Part shown: one piece after another, positions 6,658 through 14,750 of the stretch
Numbering within the stretch: the first letter of the stretch is position 1
Layout: every line of letters begins with the position of its first letter
From: Cerasicoccus sp. TK19100
GTDB taxonomy: Bacteria > Verrucomicrobiota > Verrucomicrobiia > Opitutales > Cerasicoccaceae
Direction: 5' to 3'
Length of the DNA: 64,000 nucleotides
Assembly (NCBI RefSeq): GCF_027257155.1
Contig: NZ_JAPWDU010000007.1
Span: 186,001 to 250,000 of the forward strand
Made by a program: the position numbers and the translations under genes
The notes under the pieces: model-generated
Databases searched by the model: none
Told to the model about the DNA's origin: nothing
Seen by the model: only the letters and a program-made list of their open reading frames with translations

Positions 6658-9441
6658 ATGAAGAATCTCGGTATCGCCAACCGCTGGAATGCGGACCTGA
6701 TCGACCAGAACTACGAGCAGTGGCTCGACAATCCCGACACGCTCGACGAGCACTGGCGGGCGTTTTTTGAAGGCTTTGAGCTGGCCCAGCAATTGGCCAG
6801 CGCGGGCGAAACGGGTGTCACCAGCGCTACGGCGGCGGAAATTGAGGGCCTCGACGCAATTACGCAGTCCCGCGTGATTGGCGCGATTTACGCCTACCGC
6901 TCGATCGGCCACACGCAGGCGCGCTTCAACCCGCTGACGGTTGAGCCCGTGCCGAATCCGCGCCTGTCGCTGGATCGCCTGGGCCTGGACAAGGTCGATA
7001 CGGAGAAGGAATACCACACCGGCAATTACCTGGGCGGCGTTTTCATGACGGTGCCTCAGTTGCTGGAGCGTCTTTCGGAAACCTACTGCGCCCACGTTGG
7101 CTGCGAGTATATCCACATTCAGGAGACGCCCAAGCGCCGCTGGATTCAGGCCGCGATCGAGCCGACCAATTTCAAGGCTGACTTCAGCCGCGAAGAAAAG
7201 CTCCGCATGCTGGACAAGGTCATGCAGGGCGAAATCTTTGAGCGTTTTCTGCACACCCGCTACGTCGGCCAGAAGCGCTTCTCGCTGGAAGGCGGCGAAA
7301 CGCTGATTGCCGCACTGGACTTGCTGATTCAGGATTGCCCGGCCAACGGCGTCGAAGAAATCGTGATGGGCATGGCCCACCGCGGCCGACTCAACGTGCT
7401 GGCAAACATCCTCGGCAAGTCCTACCAGTTCCTTTTCCGCGAGTTCTCGGAAAACTACATTCCGGAGTCCATCCATGGCGACGGTGACGTTAAATACCAC
7501 CTCGGCTACGAAGCGGTGCTGAAAACCGTTTCCGGGCAGGACATTGAGCTCCGCCTGGCCGCGAACCCGAGCCACCTGGAGGCGGTTGACCCCGTCGTCG
7601 AGGGTAAGGCCCGTGCCCGCCAGCGCATTCGTGGCGACCTCGAGCGCAAGCGTGTGCTGCCGCTGCTCATCCATGGTGACGCCGCTTTTGCCGGCCAAGG
7701 CGTGGTCGCGGAAACGCTCAATCTGGCCAAGCTGAAGGGCTACCGCACCGGCGGCACGATTCACGTGGTGATCAATAACCAAATCGGCTTTACCACGGAC
7801 CCGCGCGACTCGCGTTCCAGCCGCTACTGCACCGACATCGCCAAGATGATCGATGTGCCGATTTTCCACGTTAACGGAGATGATCCGTTGGCTGTTTGCG
7901 CTGTTATGCGCCTGGCCGCGAAGTATCGTCAAGAGTTTGCTGACGACGTCGTGATCGACATGTATTGCTACCGTCGCCACGGCCACAACGAGTCCGACGA
8001 ACCCGGCTTCACCCAGCCCGATCTTTACCAGCGCCTTTCCAAGCACCCGGCGATCAGCGAGTCGCTTAAGTCGCAGTTGCTCAAGACGGGCGACATCTCC
8101 GAAGAGGAGGCTCAGAAGCTGACCGACGACTACCAAAATACGCTCAACGACGCCTTCCTCGACGTGAAGAAGGAAGAGGAAAAGCAGAACAGCAAGAAGT
8201 CTCAGGCCCAGGCCAAGGAAGACAAGCTGAAGGGCTCAGCCGGTATCACGCAGCCGCCGTTTAAATTTACCACCACGAAGACCAGCGTCAAAGCCGAGGA
8301 GCTGCGCCACGTGGCCCGTCGCCTCACCGAGGTGCCCGGCAACTTCAGCGTGAACAGCAAGATCGCGCGCCAGCTCAAGCAAAAGTGGAAAAACTTCGAG
8401 GCCGGCGAGGGAATCGACTGGGCCTTTGCCGAGTCGCTCGCGTTCGGCACGCTGCTGCTCGACGGCACACCGGTTCGCTTGTCCGGGCAGGACTCCGAGC
8501 GCGGCACCTTCAGCCAGCGCCACACCGCGTGGTATGACTCCGAGACGCGCACCCGCTACGTGCCGTTGACCAATCTCGACGCGAATCAGGCCACCTTCTG
8601 CGTGCACAACTCGTCCCTCTCCGAGGCGGCGATTCTGGGCTTCGACTACGGTTACTCGATCGACTACCCGGACATGCTTGCACTCTGGGAAGCGCAGTTT
8701 GGCGACTTCGCTAACGGCGCGCAGGTCCACTTCGACCAGTTTATCGCCAGCAGCGAATCCAAGTGGGGCCGCGTGAGCGGGCTCGTCATGCTGCTGCCGC
8801 ACGGCTACGAAGGGCAGGGGCCGGAGCACTCCAGTGCCCGCCTTGAGCGTTACCTGCAGGCCTGCGCCGAGGACAACATCCAAGTCGCGATGATGACCAC
8901 CCCGGCGCAATACTTCCACATCCTGCGCCGCCAGAAGAAGCGCGATTTCCAGAAGCCGCTCGTCATCATGGCCCCCAAGAGCCTGCTGCGCCACAAGCAG
9001 TGCGTGTCCACGGTTGAGGAGCTGCAAAAAGGGCAATTCCACGAAATTCTCAACGACGAAACGCCGCCCAAGAAGGCCAAGCGCGTCATTCTTTGCTCGG
9101 GCAAGGTTTACTACGATCTGCTCGCCTACCGCGAAGAAAACAAGATCAAGGACGCCGCCATCGTGCGCGTTGAGCAGCTCTATCCGTTCAACGAAAAACT
9201 GCTCACCGATATCCTCGCGAAGTACCCAGGCTACGAGCACCTCGTCTGGTGTCAGGAAGAGCCGCAGAACATGGGTGCGTGGAGCTTCATTTACCACTAC
9301 ATCAAGCAGGTCTCGGGCAAGGAGCCAATCTTTGCCGGTCGCCACGCCGCCGCCAGCCCCGCGCCGGGCTCGCTCGCCGTTCACAAAATCGAGCAGCAAA
9401 CCCTCGTGGAGGAAGCGTTCGAGAAGACTTCGGCCAAGTAA
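6658..9441 (+). CDS. sucA: 2-oxoglutarate dehydrogenase E1 component
   Basis: The thiamine-diphosphate subunit of the TCA-cycle 2-oxoglutarate dehydrogenase complex; it decarboxylates 2-oxoglutarate and passes succinyl to the lipoyl arm of E2. The 927-residue length fits the family. The N terminus ([20 protein letters not shown]) is the usual E2-docking segment, and [12 protein letters not shown] and [17 protein letters not shown], followed by INNQIGFTT, form the ThDP/Mg site. The transketolase-type C-terminal half reads through [21 protein letters not shown] Lys/Glu-rich stretch near residues 500-525 looks like a flexible insertion. First gene of sucA-sucB-lpdA. Confidence 0.97.
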   Translation: MKNLGIANRWNADLIDQNYEQWLDNPDTLDEHWRAFFEGFELAQQLASAGETGVTSATAAEIEGLDAITQSRVIGAIYAYRSIGHTQARFNPLTVEPVPNPRLSLDRLGLDKVDTEKEYHTGNYLGGVFMTVPQLLERLSETYCAHVGCEYIHIQETPKRRWIQAAIEPTNFKADFSREEKLRMLDKVMQGEIFERFLHTRYVGQKRFSLEGGETLIAALDLLIQDCPANGVEEIVMGMAHRGRLNVLANILGKSYQFLFREFSENYIPESIHGDGDVKYHLGYEAVLKTVSGQDIELRLAANPSHLEAVDPVVEGKARARQRIRGDLERKRVLPLLIHGDAAFAGQGVVAETLNLAKLKGYRTGGTIHVVINNQIGFTTDPRDSRSSRYCTDIAKMIDVPIFHVNGDDPLAVCAVMRLAAKYRQEFADDVVIDMYCYRRHGHNESDEPGFTQPDLYQRLSKHPAISESLKSQLLKTGDISEEEAQKLTDDYQNTLNDAFLDVKKEEEKQNSKKSQAQAKEDKLKGSAGITQPPFKFTTTKTSVKAEELRHVARRLTEVPGNFSVNSKIARQLKQKWKNFEAGEGIDWAFAESLAFGTLLLDGTPVRLSGQDSERGTFSQRHTAWYDSETRTRYVPLTNLDANQATFCVHNSSLSEAAILGFDYGYSIDYPDMLALWEAQFGDFANGAQVHFDQFIASSESKWGRVSGLVMLLPHGYEGQGPEHSSARLERYLQACAEDNIQVAMMTTPAQYFHILRRQKKRDFQKPLVIMAPKSLLRHKQCVSTVEELQKGQFHEILNDETPPKKAKRVILCSGKVYYDLLAYREENKIKDAAIVRVEQLYPFNEKLLTDILAKYPGYEHLVWCQEEPQNMGAWSFIYHYIKQVSGKEPIFAGRHAAASPAPGSLAVHKIEQQTLVEEAFEKTSAK

Positions 9442-9575
9442 CTCCTTGTATTCAAAATGCAGAATTCAAAAACGTCTCAGAATTCTGCATCAATAAAAGA
9501 ACTTACCAGAACCAAGTAAATCCCGCCTTCGTTAACCCTTTTTGCATTCTGCATTTATAATTTTGCATTTTTATC
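9442..9575 (+). repeat. sucA-sucB spacer made of ATGCAGAATTC/TTTTGCAT word repeats
   Basis: The 134-base spacer carries a perfect 11-base inverted repeat, ATGCAGAATTC at 9457-9467 and GAATTCTGCAT at 9480-9490. Further on are degenerate copies of the same word: TTTTGCATTCTGCATTT, then TTTTGCATTTTT just before the sucB start. It is AT-rich compared with the flanking genes and codes for nothing. It may set relative expression or mRNA processing between E1 and E2, or may be a small degenerate repeat element. The same style of word-repeat spacer is found at 10818-10987 and 26915-26989. Confidence 0.6.
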
Positions 9576-10817
9576 ATGGCTGTTGAAATGAAAATCCCGG
9601 CCCTCGGTGAGTCGATCACCTCGGGCATCATCGCCGCCTGGCATGTCGCCGAGGGCGACTACGTCGAGAAAGACCAAGTAATCTTCGAACTCGAGACTGA
9701 CAAGATCACCTCGGAAGGGCTCGCTGAGGCCAGTGGTGTCATCAGCCTGAAGGCCGACGAGGGCGACGAGGTCGAGATCGGCCAGATCGTCGCCGTGATC
9801 GATGACTCCGCCGCCAAGCCCGGCGGTGGCAGCTCGGAGAGCACTGACTCGGACGACTCCGAGGGCGAAGCCGCCAGTGAAGCACCCGCTCCGAAGAAGG
9901 ACGAAAAGCCGGCCCCGGACGATGCCAACTCGCCCGCCGTTCGCCGCATCGCTGCCGAGACCGGCATCGACCCGAAGTCGGTCGACGGCTCCGGCAAGGG
10001 TGGCCGCGTGACCAAGGGGGACATGCTTGCCGCGCAGGATCGCGACTTTAAGGCCGCCCCGGCAGAGTCTCCCACCAAGCCTTCCGATACCGTGGTCCGC
10101 GCAGATCAGCCCGAGGCCGGCCGCACGACGCGCAAGAAGATGACTCCGCTGCGTCGCAAGATCGCCGAGCGCCTCGTTGCCGCGACGAACGAAGCGGCCT
10201 TGCTAACCACTTTCAATGAGGTGGACATGAGCGCGGTGATGAAGCTGCGCAAACAGCATCAGGACAAGTTTGTGGAAAAATACGGCGTCAAGCTCGGCTT
10301 CATGTCGTTCTTCGTGAAGGCCGTTGTTAACGCGCTGCAAGAAGTGCCGGATCTGAATACTCAGCTCGATGGCGACCACGTTATCCAAAATCATTTCTAC
10401 GATATCGGTGTGGCCGTTGGTTCGGACAAGGGGCTGATGGTTCCGGTGGTGCGCGATTGCGATTCCAAAAACTTCGCCACGATTGAGCAGGATATCATTG
10501 CTTACGCCAAAGCGGCGCGCTCCGGCAAAATTAAGCTGGAAGACCTCAACGGCGGCGTCTTCACGATCTCCAACGGCGGTATTTACGGCAGCATGCTTTC
10601 CACGCCGCTGCTCAACATGCCGCAAACCGGCATCCTCGGCCTGCACAACATCACCGAGCGCGCAGTCGTCATTAATGGCGAAATCGTGGCCCGCCCGATG
10701 ATGTATCTCGCGCTGAGCTACGACCACCGCGTCGTCGATGGCAAGGGCGCAGTCACGTTCCTGGTGAAGATCAAAGAAGCCATCGAAGACCCGACCAAGC
10801 TCCTCTTCGGCGTCTAG
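9576..10817 (+). CDS. sucB: Dihydrolipoyllysine-residue succinyltransferase (E2 of 2-oxoglutarate dehydrogenase)
   Basis: The core acyltransferase of the complex, moving succinyl from the lipoyl arm to CoA. The N-terminal lipoyl domain (1-77) has the lipoylated lysine in [10 protein letters not shown] at residue 43. It is followed by an Asp/Ser/Ala/Pro-rich linker (about 80-115) and an E3-binding domain ([19 protein letters not shown], then GRVTKGDML). The catalytic domain (about 185-413) ends with [16 protein letters not shown], holding the catalytic His and Asp. The 413-residue length is normal for a one-lipoyl E2. The succinyl rather than acetyl specificity is inferred from the sucA neighbour. 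Confidence 0.96.
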   Translation: MAVEMKIPALGESITSGIIAAWHVAEGDYVEKDQVIFELETDKITSEGLAEASGVISLKADEGDEVEIGQIVAVIDDSAAKPGGGSSESTDSDDSEGEAASEAPAPKKDEKPAPDDANSPAVRRIAAETGIDPKSVDGSGKGGRVTKGDMLAAQDRDFKAAPAESPTKPSDTVVRADQPEAGRTTRKKMTPLRRKIAERLVAATNEAALLTTFNEVDMSAVMKLRKQHQDKFVEKYGVKLGFMSFFVKAVVNALQEVPDLNTQLDGDHVIQNHFYDIGVAVGSDKGLMVPVVRDCDSKNFATIEQDIIAYAKAARSGKIKLEDLNGGVFTISNGGIYGSMLSTPLLNMPQTGILGLHNITERAVVINGEIVARPMMYLALSYDHRVVDGKGAVTFLVKIKEAIEDPTKLLFGV

Positions 10818-10987
10818 TCGTTCAACTCCAACGTATTTCATCTCACAGAGACCAAAGGCCAAGCATCTGATTTTTGATCAAAAAATCTTTGTGCCTCCGT
10901 GCCTTTGTGAGAAATAATATTCGCCTCGCAGGCATCTGCGCTCATTCGCGCCATCCGTAGTTAAAAAACTCCCACCCATTTAAGATC
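10818..10987 (+). repeat. sucB-lpdA spacer with degenerate word repeats
   Basis: A 170-base non-coding spacer. TCTCACAGAG near 10839-10850 partly mirrors CTTTGTGCCTCCGTGCCTTTGTGAG at the far side, giving a long imperfect hairpin around the near-palindrome GATTTTTGATCAAAAAATC. A second word, TCTGCGCTCATTCGCGCC followed by ATCCGTAGTT, is next to it. I recall very similar short words repeated in intergenic DNA of several environmental bacterial genomes, but no name for them. No gene is present; lpdA starts at 10988. Confidence 0.5.
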
Positions 10988-12385
10988 ATGGCAGATTACG
11001 ACCTCCTTGTTATTGGCTCCGGCCCTGGCGGCTACGTGGCCGCGTTTCGCGCCGCGCAGCTGGGCATGAAAACCGCACTTGTTGAAAAGGACGCCACTCT
11101 CGGCGGCACGTGCCTGAATGTCGGCTGCATCCCGTCGAAGGCGCTGCTGCACTCGACCGAGATTTTCCACATCGTCAAGGAGCGCGGCGAAGCGCACGGC
11201 ATCAAGACGGGCAAGCTTAGCTCGGACATTCCCGCGCTGATGAAGCGCAAGGACGAGGTCGTCAAGCAGCTCAACGGCGGCGTGGCGCAGCTCGCCAAGG
11301 CTCGCAAGGTAGAGGTCCTGCAAGGGCTCGGCTCGCTCGAAGGCGAGGGCAAGGTAAAGGTCAAGGGCGACGATGGCGAAAAGACGGTCAGTGCCGACCA
11401 CATCATCATCGCGACTGGCTCCGTGCCTGTCGAGCTGCCCTTCATGAAGTTTGACGGCAAGACTATCGTTTCCAGCACGGAAGCCATCGCTTTTGACAAG
11501 ATTCCGGGTAAGCTCGTCGTCGTTGGCGCAGGTGCCATTGGCCTGGAGCTGGGCAGCGTTTGGGCGCGCCTGGGCAGTGAGGTGACCGTCGTCGAGCTGC
11601 TGCCGCAGATTGCGGGCGCGGTCGATAAGGATGTCGCCAAAATGGCCGAGCGTTTCTTTAAGAAGCAAGGCATGGCCTTCGAGCTCGGTGCCAAGGTCAC
11701 CGGCGTCGCCAAGGAGGGCAAGAAGACCTTCCTCACCGCCGAAAAGGGCGACAAGGAGCTGAAGTTTGAAGCCGACAAGATCCTCGTGGCCGTAGGCCGT
11801 AAGGCGACCACCGCCGGGCTGACTCCGGACAAGGCCGGCGTCGAGCTGGACGACCGTGGCCGCGTGAAGATCGACGATCATTTCCGCACCAGCGCCAAGG
11901 GCATTTACGCGATCGGCGACGTGGTTGCTGGCCCGATGCTCGCCCATAAGGCTGAGGAAGAAGCCGTGGCCTGCGTTGAGCTGATCGCGGGTAAGGGCGG
12001 CCATTGCAATTACGACGTCATCCCGAATGTCATTTACACCGAACCGGAAATTGCCTGCGTGGGCATCGGCGAGGACAAGGCCAAGGAAGACAAGCTCGAG
12101 GTCAACGTCGGTAAGTTCCCATTTGCCGCCAATGGTCGCGCTATCGCGGTCGATGCTACCGACGGCTTTGTGAAGATCATCGCCGACAAGAAGACGGACC
12201 GCATTCTCGGTGCGCAGATCATCGGCCACGGTGCCAGTGAGCTCGTCGCCGCCATCGTGACTCATATGGAATACGGTGGCAGCGCCGAAGACCTCGGTCG
12301 CACCATCCACGCCCACCCGACCATGTCGGAAGCGATGAAAGAAGCCGGCCTCGCCGTCAGCAAGAGCGCGATTCACTCGATGTAA
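10988..12385 (+). CDS. lpdA: Dihydrolipoyl dehydrogenase (E3)
   Basis: FAD flavoprotein that reoxidises dihydrolipoamide with NAD+ in the 2-oxoglutarate dehydrogenase complex and possibly others. The 465-residue protein has an FAD-binding loop ([19 protein letters not shown], about 8-26), the redox disulfide in [13 protein letters not shown] (Cys42/Cys47), and an NAD-binding [10 protein letters not shown] at about 178-187. The second FAD motif ends in GIYAIGDVV, and the C-terminal catalytic signature HAHPTMSE carries the active-site His-Glu pair. It is the third gene of sucA-sucB-lpdA and is followed by a paired palindrome that may end the transcript. Confidence 0.97.
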   Translation: MADYDLLVIGSGPGGYVAAFRAAQLGMKTALVEKDATLGGTCLNVGCIPSKALLHSTEIFHIVKERGEAHGIKTGKLSSDIPALMKRKDEVVKQLNGGVAQLAKARKVEVLQGLGSLEGEGKVKVKGDDGEKTVSADHIIIATGSVPVELPFMKFDGKTIVSSTEAIAFDKIPGKLVVVGAGAIGLELGSVWARLGSEVTVVELLPQIAGAVDKDVAKMAERFFKKQGMAFELGAKVTGVAKEGKKTFLTAEKGDKELKFEADKILVAVGRKATTAGLTPDKAGVELDDRGRVKIDDHFRTSAKGIYAIGDVVAGPMLAHKAEEEAVACVELIAGKGGHCNYDVIPNVIYTEPEIACVGIGEDKAKEDKLEVNVGKFPFAANGRAIAVDATDGFVKIIADKKTDRILGAQIIGHGASELVAAIVTHMEYGGSAEDLGRTIHAHPTMSEAMKEAGLAVSKSAIHSM

Positions 12386-12432
12386 CCAGCGTCCCGCTGG
12401 ACCGATAGATTCGCGCATTGCGCGAACGAAGG

Positions 12433-12519
12433 AAGGAACACGAACCTCTGTGTTCGCTGCTGCTCGATCTGAATGAAAAGTGATGGATAGGAATGCGAAC
12501 ACAGAGGTTCGCGTTCCTT
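12433..12519. repeat. Paired palindromic element downstream of lpdA
   Basis: Bases 12433-12457 and 12495-12519 are 25-base inverted repeats with one mismatch. Each arm contains a smaller hairpin (GCGAAC-ACAGAG-GTTCGC on the right, 12495-12512). This is the same two-hairpin, mirrored layout as the element at 2461-2603, but with unrelated sequence. It lies between the convergent lpdA (+) and the small membrane protein (-), so it could serve as a bidirectional transcription or mRNA stability barrier. The right arm is followed by a short T run (CCTTTTTAC). Confidence 0.72.
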
Positions 12520-12542
12520 TTTACACCGCCTCCGCCTATTGT

Positions 12543-12977
12543 TTAGGCGATTGAGGTCGGTGGTTCCTCTAGATTACCGGCGTAAAGTAGAGCTCCAACC
12601 GCGATTATGCTTAATGGCCAGACCATAAACATATACCCGGCGAACATGATGATTAGGGCGATGGCGAAGCAAGTAAGTGAGATTTTTATACTCATACGGT
12701 ATGCTTTGCGGATCCCCTTTTTTCCAAGACGTTGAACTTTCACTTGGTATTTTTTCCGTCTCTTTTCGAGGATAACTTTCTTTTCGTCACTTGAGCGCAA
12801 CGATAGCAGGTTTATCCCTAGAATCGTCAACATTAGCGCCAGAAATAAATAATCCGAAGTAGGCTCGCCTCCGAGAATTCCCTTACTCACTAAAAAAATG
12901 GTCAAGCCGGTGACCCACATTACCGTTCCTAGCCGACGAATAATTTTGCAAAAAGTCGTGGAGAACCCGTGTAGCAT
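12543..12977 (-). CDS. Small integral membrane protein, unknown function
   Basis: About 144 residues from the ATG at 12977 (MLHGFSTTF). The frame stays open to 13046 but that would overlap the zinc-ribbon gene, so the shorter start is preferred. Hydrophobic segments are seen at about 15-33, 40-58 and a long pair at about 98-135, giving three to four membrane helices. A strongly basic stretch (EKRRKKYQVKVQRLGKKG) between them should face the cytoplasm. The DNA is AT-richer than its surroundings. I do not recognise the family. It is downstream of the CPXCG gene on the same strand, with a 40-base gap. Confidence 0.55.
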   Translation of the reverse strand: MLHGFSTTFCKIIRRLGTVMWVTGLTIFLVSKGILGGEPTSDYLFLALMLTILGINLLSLRSSDEKKVILEKRRKKYQVKVQRLGKKGIRKAYRMSIKISLTCFAIALIIMFAGYMFMVWPLSIIAVGALLYAGNLEEPPTSIA

Positions 12978-13017
12978 AATTCGTTGAATCTTAATTGTAG
13001 CAATTTGTTGCTCAAGC

Positions 13018-13224
13018 TTAATCGCCGATTGCCTCCGCCTCGGCAATGACTTCCTCGCCGTTCAGGTAGAAGCGGATGAGCATGGGGCGGCAGCAGACTT
13101 CGCAGTCGTAGTCCCATTCGGTGGGGACTTCGGTTGCCGCCGGGCCGGGGATGGAAAACGGTTCGAAGCAAGTGGGGCAGGTGACTTGGCAATAGTCGGC
13201 GTGCATGGTTGGCGTATTGTTCAT
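13018..13224 (-). CDS. CPXCG-motif cysteine-rich zinc-ribbon protein
   Basis: A 68-residue protein with two CxxC knuckles, CQVTCPTCFEPF and CEVCCRPM, and the acidic C terminus (GEEVIAEAEAIGD) typical of the Cys_rich_CPXG family. It probably binds one zinc; no enzymatic role is known for the family. The start could be the ATG at 13224 (MNNTPTMH) or the internal ATG at 13206 (MHADYCQ). Neither has a good ribosome-binding site and the conserved part begins at the second. Confidence 0.75.
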   Translation of the reverse strand: MNNTPTMHADYCQVTCPTCFEPFSIPGPAATEVPTEWDYDCEVCCRPMLIRFYLNGEEVIAEAEAIGD

Positions 13225-13470
13225 TGAAGGATTGGCTAGTCGAGGGCAATCAGCAGCGCCACGATTCCGATTGCGGGCGGTACTTTGCGCGAAAATCGCG
13301 AGGGCTTCTCAGTCGGTAAAAAATGTCGACCTAAAGTTAGTGCTTTGGGGGTGCTTGGAGGTCGTTATCGAAAAAAAATTTCTATTGGTGCGATTTTTTC
13401 GGAATAATTCCATCGGCGGCTGCTCTTATCTTCGTAATTAGCAGCATACAGTCAGAATAGCAGGTTCAGT

Positions 13471-13504
13471 TGGGCGGCGGTTTCAGGAGTGAGGCCGCCG
13501 CCCA
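13471..13504 (+). other. GC-rich hairpin in the 13.2-13.6 kb gap
   Basis: TGGGCGGCGG (13471-13480) and CCGCCGCCCA (13495-13504) form a perfect 10-base stem with a 14-base loop, followed by TTATTTA. It looks like a terminator without a proper T run, and no plus-strand gene reads into it. On the minus strand, the same bases give a very short open frame. Bases 13225-13470 and 13505-13587 show no gene. Confidence 0.4.
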
Positions 13505-13587
13505 TTATTTAGGAGGTTGCGCGGTAACTTCCGGCTATTGCTAGGGTCAACGAACACGGATTTTGTATCTTGATTGCTGCAAACACT

Positions 13588-13826
13588 GCCCCAACGGGGC
13601 TGCGCATCAATAGCCCAGGGTTAAAGCGAACCGCTTGCGGGAAGCGCTACCCTGGGAAACCGGATGCTCGCTTATCTCCCAGCCCCAACGGGGCTGCGCA
13701 AGATGTCGTTTTGCGCAATCCCGTTGGGATAGGCAATATACGTATTCGTATTCCCAGGGTAGGCGTTCAGCCGCTCTGCGGCCTCAAGCCAACCCTGGGC
13801 TATAGTTGCGTAGCCCCGTTGGGGCA
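13588..13826. repeat. Verrucomicrobial-type palindromic intergenic repeat, inverted pair
   Basis: Two copies of a compound palindrome face each other. Copy 1 runs from 13588: CCCCAACGGGGCTGCGCA, then CCCAGGGT (13614-13621) and ACCCTGGG (13649-13656) around an inner CCGCTTGCGG. Copy 2 is inverted: CCCAGGGT (13753-13760), inner CCGCTCTGCGG, ACCCTGGG (13792-13799), then TAGCCCCGTTGGGGC. A third CCCCAACGGGGCTGCGCA stands alone at 13683-13700, and a degenerate ATCCCGTTGGGAT is at 13719-13731. From memory, repeats with this CAACGGGG/CCCAGGGT wording are common between genes in Verrucomicrobia and Planctomycetes and are often mis-annotated as small proteins. Short frames here are not genes. Confidence 0.85.
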
Positions 13827-13856
13827 AATTCTCTGAAAGTTGAATGTCCGTTCGTC

Positions 13857-14678
13857 CTACGCACCGGTTGCCGATTGGCGGGCCTCGCGTGGGGTGCAGC
13901 CGCGGACGCTGCGGAAGACTTTGGAGAAGTAGCTCGCGCTGCCGTAGCCGACGCGCTCGGCGATGGCGGAAATGGAGTCGCTGGTGGCGGCCAATCGCTG
14001 GCGGGCGATCTCGATGCGGTGCTGCTCCAGGTAACGCATCGGGGTGATGCCGACCTCCTGCGGAAACAGGTGCGCGAGGCGGGAGGGGGAGATGCCGGAG
14101 GCGCGGGCAATGTCGTCCAGGGTCAGCGGTTCGCGGTAGTGGTCGCAGATGTAGGCCATGGCGCGGCGCACCCGGGAATCAAGCCGCTGGGCGGTCTTGT
14201 TGGGGTTGGCGGAGTCGCACCACAGGATGAGCTGCTCCAGCAGGCTCATGGCCAGCGCCTCGCGTTGGGGCAGGGGGCCATGGAGGGTTTTCACCATGTC
14301 GTCGAAGCAGGATTTTACACGATTGGAAACGGTTTCATCCAGCCGTTTCAGCATGCCAAAGCCCTGATCCAAGCGCGGCCAATTCAGCCAATCAATCCAC
14401 TCGGATCGCGGTTGAAAGCATACCCAGTAATGCAGCCAGGGGCCCCGGGATTCATCATTCTCGTAGGTTTGTGGCGCACCGGGTTCAAAGAGGAAAATGC
14501 TGTGGGCGGCGGCTTCGACGGTTCCATTGGCCAGGTGCATGTTGGCAACACCACCGGCGGTGTATTCAAGCAGCCAGTAGGAGAAGCCCTGCGGCCGGCG
14601 AATGCGGTTGGGCGCGTCGCGGTCGTGCCGACCGAGGCCGGCATAGATCATTCGGGGGCTGCTGATGATTTTTGCCAT
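13857..14678 (-). CDS. AraC-family transcriptional regulator
   Basis: About 273 residues from the ATG at 14678 (MAKIISSPRM); the frame is open upstream but would run into the divergent gene. The N-terminal half (about 1-150) is a cupin-like sensor domain (FSYWLLEYTAGGVANMHLAN, IFLFEPGAPQTYEN) as in sugar-responsive AraC proteins. The C-terminal 100 residues carry two helix-turn-helix motifs: LTLDDIARASGISPSRLAHL and ISAIAERVGYGSASYFSKVF. It is divergent from the oxidoreductase fusion gene at 14751, with 72 bases between. Control of that gene by this regulator is the obvious inference. Confidence 0.9.
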   Translation of the reverse strand: MAKIISSPRMIYAGLGRHDRDAPNRIRRPQGFSYWLLEYTAGGVANMHLANGTVEAAAHSIFLFEPGAPQTYENDESRGPWLHYWVCFQPRSEWIDWLNWPRLDQGFGMLKRLDETVSNRVKSCFDDMVKTLHGPLPQREALAMSLLEQLILWCDSANPNKTAQRLDSRVRRAMAYICDHYREPLTLDDIARASGISPSRLAHLFPQEVGITPMRYLEQHRIEIARQRLAATSDSISAIAERVGYGSASYFSKVFRSVRGCTPREARQSATGA

Positions 14679-14750
14679 GTAGCAAGATTTTGCTAGTTTA
14701 TGACCAGACTGGCCCTTGTTTTCAAGTCGGCAATGCGATAGACTAACGAC

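Noticed and set aside
6643-12502. Long minus-strand frames opposite sucA and lpdA (up to 513 codons)
   Set aside because: They mirror well-supported enzymes, show no recognisable domains and follow from the strong third-base GC bias of the real genes.
13471-13504. Treating the minus-strand 17-codon frame over the GC-rich hairpin as a gene
   Set aside because: Too short, no ribosome-binding site, and fully explained by the hairpin.
13570-13856. Short frames across the CAACGGGG/CCCAGGGT palindromes
   Set aside because: Their codons come from the repeat itself (PTGLR- and NSPG-like strings), a known source of false small proteins.
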